Assembly: GCA_905235385.1 (NCBI GenBank)
Contig: CAJOLB010000006.1
Span: 1-45,760, forward strand
Direction: 5' to 3'
From: an uncultured Alphaproteobacteria bacterium
GTDB lineage: Bacteria > Pseudomonadota > Alphaproteobacteria > RF32 > CAG-239
DNA length: 45,760 nt
Translations under genes and position numbers: made by a program
Shown here: positions 40,920 through 45,760 of the stretch, piece after piece
Layout: every line of letters begins with the position of its first letter
How positions within the stretch are numbered: position 1 is the first letter of the stretch
The notes under the pieces: generated by a model
What the model was told of the DNA's origin: nothing
Databases searched by the model: none
Seen by the model: the letters and a program-made list of their open reading frames with translations, nothing else

Positions 40920-43900
40920 TTATTGATTAAGCATACTTATGTGAAGATTTTTCGGTTGTTCGTGATTTTTATGGCTGACGTTAAATTCCGTCGGCTCGGC
41001 TTCAGGCTCTTGGCTCACATCAAATTCCACAGGCTCAGTTTCAGGCTCTTGGCTCACATCAAATTCCACAGGCTCAGTTTCAGGCTCTTGGCTCACATCA
41101 AATTCCGCAGGCTCGGCTTCAGGCTCTTGGCTCACATCAAATTCTTCATCATTGACGGATTTTTGTTCCGTTACTTCGATTTCATTTAATTCCTGAGCTG
41201 CTTTTTGCTGTATATCTTCGTCATCTGAAACGCTTTCGACACCTAAATCTTCAGCTCTTTTTTCGCTGAGTTTATATTCATAATCATCATCAAATTCATT
41301 TAAGTCAAAGAAAGAGGTATCAAAAGATTCTTCATTCCAAGGCTCTTCATCAAGCTCTATTTCTTTTTCCAAATAAACCGAAACATCATCAACAACAACC
41401 TTCTTCAATTCGCCAAGGATTTCACCGTCTTTATTAACAACAAGTCTGTAAGAGCCGTATTTCAAACCTTCCAACACGAAATATCCTTCCGTATCGGCAA
41501 AAGTTGAAACAGCTAGCTCATCATTTTCATCATAAGCGGAAATTTCATAACCGAACATCATCCGATCATATGTATTTTCAAGCCTACCTTCCAAAGCGCC
41601 TTTATGAACGAAATCAATATTCAAATCACGAATTGTTCCCGGTCTTAAAACGACTTTATATTCTTGTTTTTCGGGAGAAAGTGCAATATCCGGCAAAGTT
41701 TCATCATCAATTTGAACAATTGTTTTTTCATAGGTTTGCAAATCAGGCAACAAGACCTTACCTTCTTCATTGGTATAAACTTCTTTTTCCAAACCGTTAG
41801 CGTTCACACCGACACCTTCCAAAGGCTCGCCGTTTTCATCTTTCAATGTGGCATAAACGCTGCCTGTTTCGCCGAAACGAGAGTTACCTGTTGCGAACAG
41901 GTTTAACTTATCGGGTTCTTTGGCGAAGCTGATATTGTATGTTAAATAAGTGCTGATATTTTCGTCTCTGTCTGCCCTCAATGTTAAGGTTAAGCCGCCG
42001 AAATCGAAAACCTTACCGGCGGAAATAGAGATTGAATCCATATCACGTTTCAAATCGCGTGTATATTCAGCCGTGAAATATGTTCTTCGACCGGTGCGCC
42101 AATCGCCCCTCAAACGAAATTCTTTAAATTCCGCATCAGGCTTAACATCATAAGTCAGCCATGCTTCCGAAGAAAACTTGCCCCACCATTTATAAGCGCC
42201 GAACTGAACTTCATCTCTGTCATCACCGCCGTGCGTTGTATGATAATAGGTATTTTCAAGCGTTAAATTGAAACCGTTTCTGACCTGCTTTGAAACACGT
42301 GTAGAAACATCATGAAACTTTTGAGGAGATTCTTCATAACTGCCGAAGCGATAGCTGACATAATACGGCATATTATAAGGAAGCAGACCGCTCAAACGCG
42401 CTTCATATTGATCTTTCATATAATCATTTCCGCGCGAAGACACGGGAGAATGTATTTTATTATATTTATCGGCGGAAGCATAAAGGGTTCCGATATAGAC
42501 ATCACCTTGTGCTTCCAAATGTTGACCTGTTCTGTCTGTGTCTAAATTTTGTTCTAAATTATATTGAAGAGACAAACCGTCAATAGCATATTGCAAACCG
42601 GCCATGCCGAAGTTTTGAACATCATTTTTATCATCATTCGGGGTTTGGGTATATCCGCTCATTAACGTCAAGTTATCGGTTAAACCGTAATAACCCGTCA
42701 TTTCAAGCAAAGATTTTGAAGTTTGACGATCGGGATCTATATCTCTGTGGTCTTCAATTAAATATCTCTCAGGCTGAAAAGCATTAAACGTATAACCGAA
42801 TTCACCTTTTTTAACGGGGCTTGTGCCGGAATAATAACGTTTATATTCGGTTTTTGTTTCACCATACGGACCATAGAACACGAGTTTAAAGGTATTTAAG
42901 CCGTAAGAAACGGGTAAATTTTCAAAATTATATCTGCCGGCAACGCCGTTTTGCCTATATCCCATCAGTTGATCGTTCCAATAAAGCTCAACCTGCCAGC
43001 CTTCTTGAAGCGGACCTGTAATATCAATGGTTTTATCAGCGGATAAGATAAGATCTTTAAAGCTGCTTAAAGTAACGCCTCGTCCGTAGCTTGCATTTGT
43101 GAAATAAGAATTGCTCACCCCTGAAACATCACCGATTTCCATACGTTTCAAATGGAGCGGATTTTCCGGCTCTTCCAAAAACTCACGGCTACCCGTAATA
43201 CGCGCCGTCGGTTTGCGGTCATGATCAGAATCTCCGGACAAATAAGCCGTAACATCAAGTCCTGCGGCAAGTCCCGCAAAGTTCAAAACATAATTATCAC
43301 TATTTGAAGTTGTGCCGTTGCTTGTGTGGTTCCAGCCTTTGCCGAGCGTAACATCCAAAACCGGTGTTCCGAACCAACGATTATCGAAATCATAATCTTT
43401 AAACGAGTCGCGCTGATAACTGTATAAACCGCCGGCTCTGTTTTTTTCCAAATTTTTCTTAATGGTTGTCGGAAAATCCTGAGGCGCATCAACAGTCATA
43501 GACATATTTAAATAATCGATTTCCGTCTTAATACCGAAGACACGTTCCAAAAACGAAGTTGAAACGAAAACGGTATTTTCGATATATTTAATATCATTCG
43601 GCTCCATAGCCTGTTTCACACCGTCGACTTCTATAAAACGATTTTGCAGATCAATAACAACCACGGAAGGCTTAAGCGCCCAAGAGATTTTATAAAGCGA
43701 GCCTTCTTTTTCAACCTTAAAACCCGTATATGACACAAGCTGTGGCAAAGATATAAAATCTTTGCCATTCTTCTCATAAACATAAGCATAATCTTCTAAG
43801 GTATAATTTTGAATTCTCGGCTCAAGGATAAGAAGTCCGTCGCCGCCATATTCAAAATCTTGAGCATACGCCGCCGTAGAAACAAAAGCGAAGCATGCCC

Positions 43901-43958
43901 AAACAAAAACCTTATATATCAAGCTTTTGTTTAAGTATTTCCTCCTTTGTTCTTGCAT
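40920..43958 (-). CDS. Outer-membrane usher of a chaperone/usher pilus, with a repetitive tail
   Basis: A 1012-residue protein with a long signal peptide (cleavage after AYA near residue 32). The central region resembles fimbrial ushers: LEEPENPLHLKRMEIGD, GRGVTLSSF, and PVSYGLNTFKLVFYGPYGE, followed by many aromatic beta strands of an outer-membrane barrel. Carboxypeptidase-like plug domains follow (DENGEPLEGVGVNANG, TFADTEGYFVLEGL). The end carries four 13-residue acidic repeats EFDVSQEPE(A/T)EP, unusual for an usher. It overlaps the chaperone gene by 47 bases. It exports and assembles pilus subunits. Confidence 0.85.
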   Translation of the reverse strand: MQEQRRKYLNKSLIYKVFVWACFAFVSTAAYAQDFEYGGDGLLILEPRIQNYTLEDYAYVYEKNGKDFISLPQLVSYTGFKVEKEGSLYKISWALKPSVVVIDLQNRFIEVDGVKQAMEPNDIKYIENTVFVSTSFLERVFGIKTEIDYLNMSMTVDAPQDFPTTIKKNLEKNRAGGLYSYQRDSFKDYDFDNRWFGTPVLDVTLGKGWNHTSNGTTSNSDNYVLNFAGLAAGLDVTAYLSGDSDHDRKPTARITGSREFLEEPENPLHLKRMEIGDVSGVSNSYFTNASYGRGVTLSSFKDLILSADKTIDITGPLQEGWQVELYWNDQLMGYRQNGVAGRYNFENLPVSYGLNTFKLVFYGPYGETKTEYKRYYSGTSPVKKGEFGYTFNAFQPERYLIEDHRDIDPDRQTSKSLLEMTGYYGLTDNLTLMSGYTQTPNDDKNDVQNFGMAGLQYAIDGLSLQYNLEQNLDTDRTGQHLEAQGDVYIGTLYASADKYNKIHSPVSSRGNDYMKDQYEARLSGLLPYNMPYYVSYRFGSYEESPQKFHDVSTRVSKQVRNGFNLTLENTYYHTTHGGDDRDEVQFGAYKWWGKFSSEAWLTYDVKPDAEFKEFRLRGDWRTGRRTYFTAEYTRDLKRDMDSISISAGKVFDFGGLTLTLRADRDENISTYLTYNISFAKEPDKLNLFATGNSRFGETGSVYATLKDENGEPLEGVGVNANGLEKEVYTNEEGKVLLPDLQTYEKTIVQIDDETLPDIALSPEKQEYKVVLRPGTIRDLNIDFVHKGALEGRLENTYDRMMFGYEISAYDENDELAVSTFADTEGYFVLEGLKYGSYRLVVNKDGEILGELKKVVVDDVSVYLEKEIELDEEPWNEESFDTSFFDLNEFDDDYEYKLSEKRAEDLGVESVSDDEDIQQKAAQELNEIEVTEQKSVNDEEFDVSQEPEAEPAEFDVSQEPETEPVEFDVSQEPETEPVEFDVSQEPEAEPTEFNVSHKNHEQPKNLHISMLNQ
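40983..41138 (-). repeat. Four 39-bp tandem repeats in the usher 3' end
   Basis: Units at 40983, 41022, 41061 and 41100, each 39 bp and encoding a 13-residue EFDVSQEPE(A/T)EP-type unit. Units 2 and 3 are identical; the outer ones differ at a few positions. In-frame length suits copy-number variation without frame loss. Confidence 0.9.
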
Positions 43959-44676
43959 CTTCCAACTTCAAAATTGTTCCTGAAAAATTACCGTCAACTT
44001 TCACATTAACAGTGGTTTCGCTGTTAGTGGTATAAATTTTAACTGAATCCAAACGACCGAGTTCCTTATTATTTGCATCTAAAACAACCAAATTCACGCG
44101 TGAAGATTTGTTGCCCAAACGTTTTAAGGTAACCGAAAGAGTGTCATTATTCAGTTTTTTATATGAAACGACTTGCGTTTTGCTGACTAAATTATCGCCT
44201 TTTTCAATGGTAACGGGAATTGTCACGGCAAAAAGCGGCGTTAAAGAAATCGAAACGGTTTCTTCGTCGCCGGCATCTTTTTTGGCGGGCTCACCCAAAT
44301 TGACTTCTTGAATTTTTAAGTGAGAAACATATTCCCCGTCTTTAAGCTCGTTCAAACCTCTGCGTGAAACATTGATTGTTTGAACCTCACGCGGATTTAA
44401 GCGAAATTGTCTCGGTGAAAAGACCAGATATTTTCTTGCATACGGTCCGTCATCGGTTTCAACCTCGGTTAATTTGCCGTTTTTATCTTGATTAAAGTTC
44501 ACCAAGCTCACACGATAAACCTGAGGCTTATCAGATGTATTGATAATACGCACCGTCTGAACGCGCTTGCGGCCTTTAGCTTCAAAATCCACACTATATG
44601 GATAGATTGAAATATTTGCTTGTGCGCTGATGGCATAAAGCAAAATCAAAGAAAATATCAAAAGCTTTTTAATCAT
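43912..44676 (-). CDS. Periplasmic pilus chaperone (PapD-like)
   Basis: A 254-residue protein with a signal peptide (ending SAQA, residue 20). The mature part has the PapD-like immunoglobulin fold: ISIYPYSVDFEAKGRKRVQTVRI (shown in part), NTSDKPQVYRV, YLVFSPRQFRLNPREVQTINVSR, and VSISLTPLFAVTIPV. It would bind pilin subunits and deliver them to the usher. The ribosome binding site is AAGGAAG. It lies between the subunit-like gene and the usher. Confidence 0.88.
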   Translation of the reverse strand: MIKKLLIFSLILLYAISAQANISIYPYSVDFEAKGRKRVQTVRIINTSDKPQVYRVSLVNFNQDKNGKLTEVETDDGPYARKYLVFSPRQFRLNPREVQTINVSRRGLNELKDGEYVSHLKIQEVNLGEPAKKDAGDEETVSISLTPLFAVTIPVTIEKGDNLVSKTQVVSYKKLNNDTLSVTLKRLGNKSSRVNLVVLDANNKELGRLDSVKIYTTNSETTVNVKVDGNFSGTILKLEDARTKEEILKQKLDI

Positions 44677-44691
44677 AAGGACTTCCTTCTT

Positions 44692-45630
44692 TTAATAGTT
44701 AACAGTAATTGTATAATTTCCCGAATAAGTGCCGGCAGTGTTTGTGCTTAAAACATGAAGCGTTCCGCCGACGTTAACGTTGGTTGTTGAACCGGCGGCA
44801 ATCGTTGTAATAGTGCTCACATCCGGATAACTTGTAATATCAAGCGCCATTGAGCTCCCGCCCGAGGATTTGTCTAAAGTGATGCTTGAGGGCAAAGTAA
44901 CATTCGTTAAAGCCTGCGCACTTGTGCCGGGGTTAGCAATAGAGAAAATACCGCATTGCACACCGCTTGTTGAGATAATGCCGGCAGGATCCGTGCTTGA
45001 TATTGTGCATCCGTTCGGATTAAGCGTTACATTATGCGATTGATTGCTTGAAACCTGACCGAAATTCATATCTTGCATTTTGCTCACAACAACAGTCGGA
45101 ACTGGAACATTGAGATAAACTCTGATGTTAAAAGTTAAATTTTTCTCAACCAAACCCGTTCCTTGCCAAACCGCCGTGCCGACAAAAACGCCGGAACCGC
45201 AATTAGCAGGAACCGTTAAGGTTCCGCCTATCCCCGGTGTCCACCGACCATTTGCGGGAACGGACCCTGAAGCTGGATACTCGCTCGAGCTACTAGAAAA
45301 ATCAATATAGCATGATTGAGCATCAGAATCACAATCAGATACGCAGGAAAGCACACCATTAGTGATACTCAGATATTCAGTTTCTGCTTGATCTGTTGTG
45401 TTTGTTACCCGAACGGCAAGAGCACTTCCGGTTCCAACTTTTACACGATTAAGCCGAACATCATATGGGGATGATTTCGATAGACTAATCGTATTTACTT
45501 GAGACGGATTTGTGATTGAAACAGTCTTAAAATCCATTGTATCACGAAAAAACTCCGCATCTGACGCCAAAGCCATATTGCCATATAAAGCAAGAGCGAA
45601 TAAAAGAACAGTGCTTAAAACCCGATTCAT
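44692..45630 (-). CDS. DUF4402-domain fimbrial subunit-like protein
   Basis: A 312-residue secreted protein; the signal peptide ends ALAS (about residue 21). The C-terminal DUF4402 part has MNFGQVSSNQSHNV, LPSSITLDKSSGGSSM, and the end VGGTLHVLSTNTAGTYSGNY(T)I-TVNY. Several Cys pairs occur in the middle. As the first gene of the operon before chaperone and usher it probably is the major subunit or an adhesin. ATG 45630 with GAGAAA upstream is preferred over an in-frame ATG at 45726. Confidence 0.82.
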   Translation of the reverse strand: MNRVLSTVLLFALALYGNMALASDAEFFRDTMDFKTVSITNPSQVNTISLSKSSPYDVRLNRVKVGTGSALAVRVTNTTDQAETEYLSITNGVLSCVSDCDSDAQSCYIDFSSSSSEYPASGSVPANGRWTPGIGGTLTVPANCGSGVFVGTAVWQGTGLVEKNLTFNIRVYLNVPVPTVVVSKMQDMNFGQVSSNQSHNVTLNPNGCTISSTDPAGIISTSGVQCGIFSIANPGTSAQALTNVTLPSSITLDKSSGGSSMALDITSYPDVSTITTIAAGSTTNVNVGGTLHVLSTNTAGTYSGNYTITVNY

Positions 45631-45671
45631 CAGTATTTCTCTAAAAAAAATAACAAACTTAAAATAGATAT

Positions 45672-45746
45672 CCCCCAGTAAACTGGGGGTTCTATAGAAA
45701 AGGCTCTCAAAAGAGAGCCTTTTCACTACAGCTCCAGTCGGAGCTG
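45672..45746. other. Three perfect hairpins upstream of the pilus operon
   Basis: CCCCCAG/CTGGGGG (45672-45689), GAAAAGGCTCTC/GAGAGCCTTTTC (45697-45724, 12 bp) and CAGCTCC/GGAGCTG (45729-45746). The middle one is symmetrical and resembles a bidirectional terminator, probably of the gene beyond the right edge. The other two may be leader structures of the pilus operon. Confidence 0.6.
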
Positions 45747-45760
45747 ACCTAAATCCTGTC

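Overview
The window is AT-rich bacterial chromosome. DnaK, HtpX, alanine racemase, an NAD salvage operon, a tRNA-Gln with encoded CCA, a DnaK promoter resembling the alphaproteobacterial RpoH consensus, and the general style of the proteins suggest a host-associated, probably uncultured alphaproteobacterium. The taxonomic call is inference; no rRNA is present. Housekeeping genes alternate with at least three defence-related blocks.

Layout. 1-3.7 kb: 5' part of dnaK (minus strand), a secreted metallophosphoesterase, a 33-residue Lys/Ser microprotein and a family 8 glycosyltransferase. 3.8-10.2 kb: tRNA-Gln followed by a probable genomic island. A 31-bp block (tRNA 3' end plus terminator) recurs exactly at 10196. 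The island holds a GC-rich hairpin cluster, two small secreted proteins, the remnant of a restriction specificity gene, a PD-(D/E)XK nuclease translationally coupled to a tRNA-guanine-transglycosylase-like (DpdA-like) protein, two tandem beta-class DNA methyltransferases and a DUF4238 protein. 10.2-19.1 kb: a secreted protein, a WYL regulator divergent from a DUF2779 nuclease-like gene, a Cys-repeat secreted protein, a tandem-AAA ATPase, a 73-residue protein, a GmrSD-type (DUF262/DUF1524) restriction enzyme and a DnaB-like helicase domain. 19.1-28.6 kb: metabolic and repair genes (flavin reductase, GNAT, dolichol-kinase-like protein, CBS protein, BioG-like esterase, Ogt, BOF protein, sucrose-phosphate-synthase-like GT4, HD protein, frameshifted TcdA-like gene, hypoxanthine-DNA glycosylase). 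28.6-31.5 kb: NAD salvage operon (nadM-like, pncB, nadE) behind a leader with mutually exclusive hairpins. 31.5-37.3 kb: type II-C CRISPR-Cas. 37.3-40.9 kb: a membrane protein, htpX, a BPL_N-like protein and alr. 40.9-45.7 kb: a chaperone/usher-type pilus operon.

The CRISPR locus is unusual. tracrRNA (minus) lies upstream of cas9-cas2 (plus). These are followed by a bidirectional terminator, a 13-repeat array in minus orientation and cas1 (minus), whose stop codon is made of repeat bases. Each 36-nt repeat contains a near-consensus sigma70 promoter (TTGACC, 17 nt including an extended -10 TG, TATAAT), so every crRNA could have its own promoter. Two adjacent spacers encode the same nine-residue peptide with silent differences, pointing to two related targets. 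cas1 is translationally chained to the htpX operon.

The most novel-looking unit is the island's nuclease/DpdA-like pair with two methyltransferases, which may be a restriction system that uses base exchange in DNA. The structured leader of the NAD operon and the repeat-embedded promoters are the next best leads.
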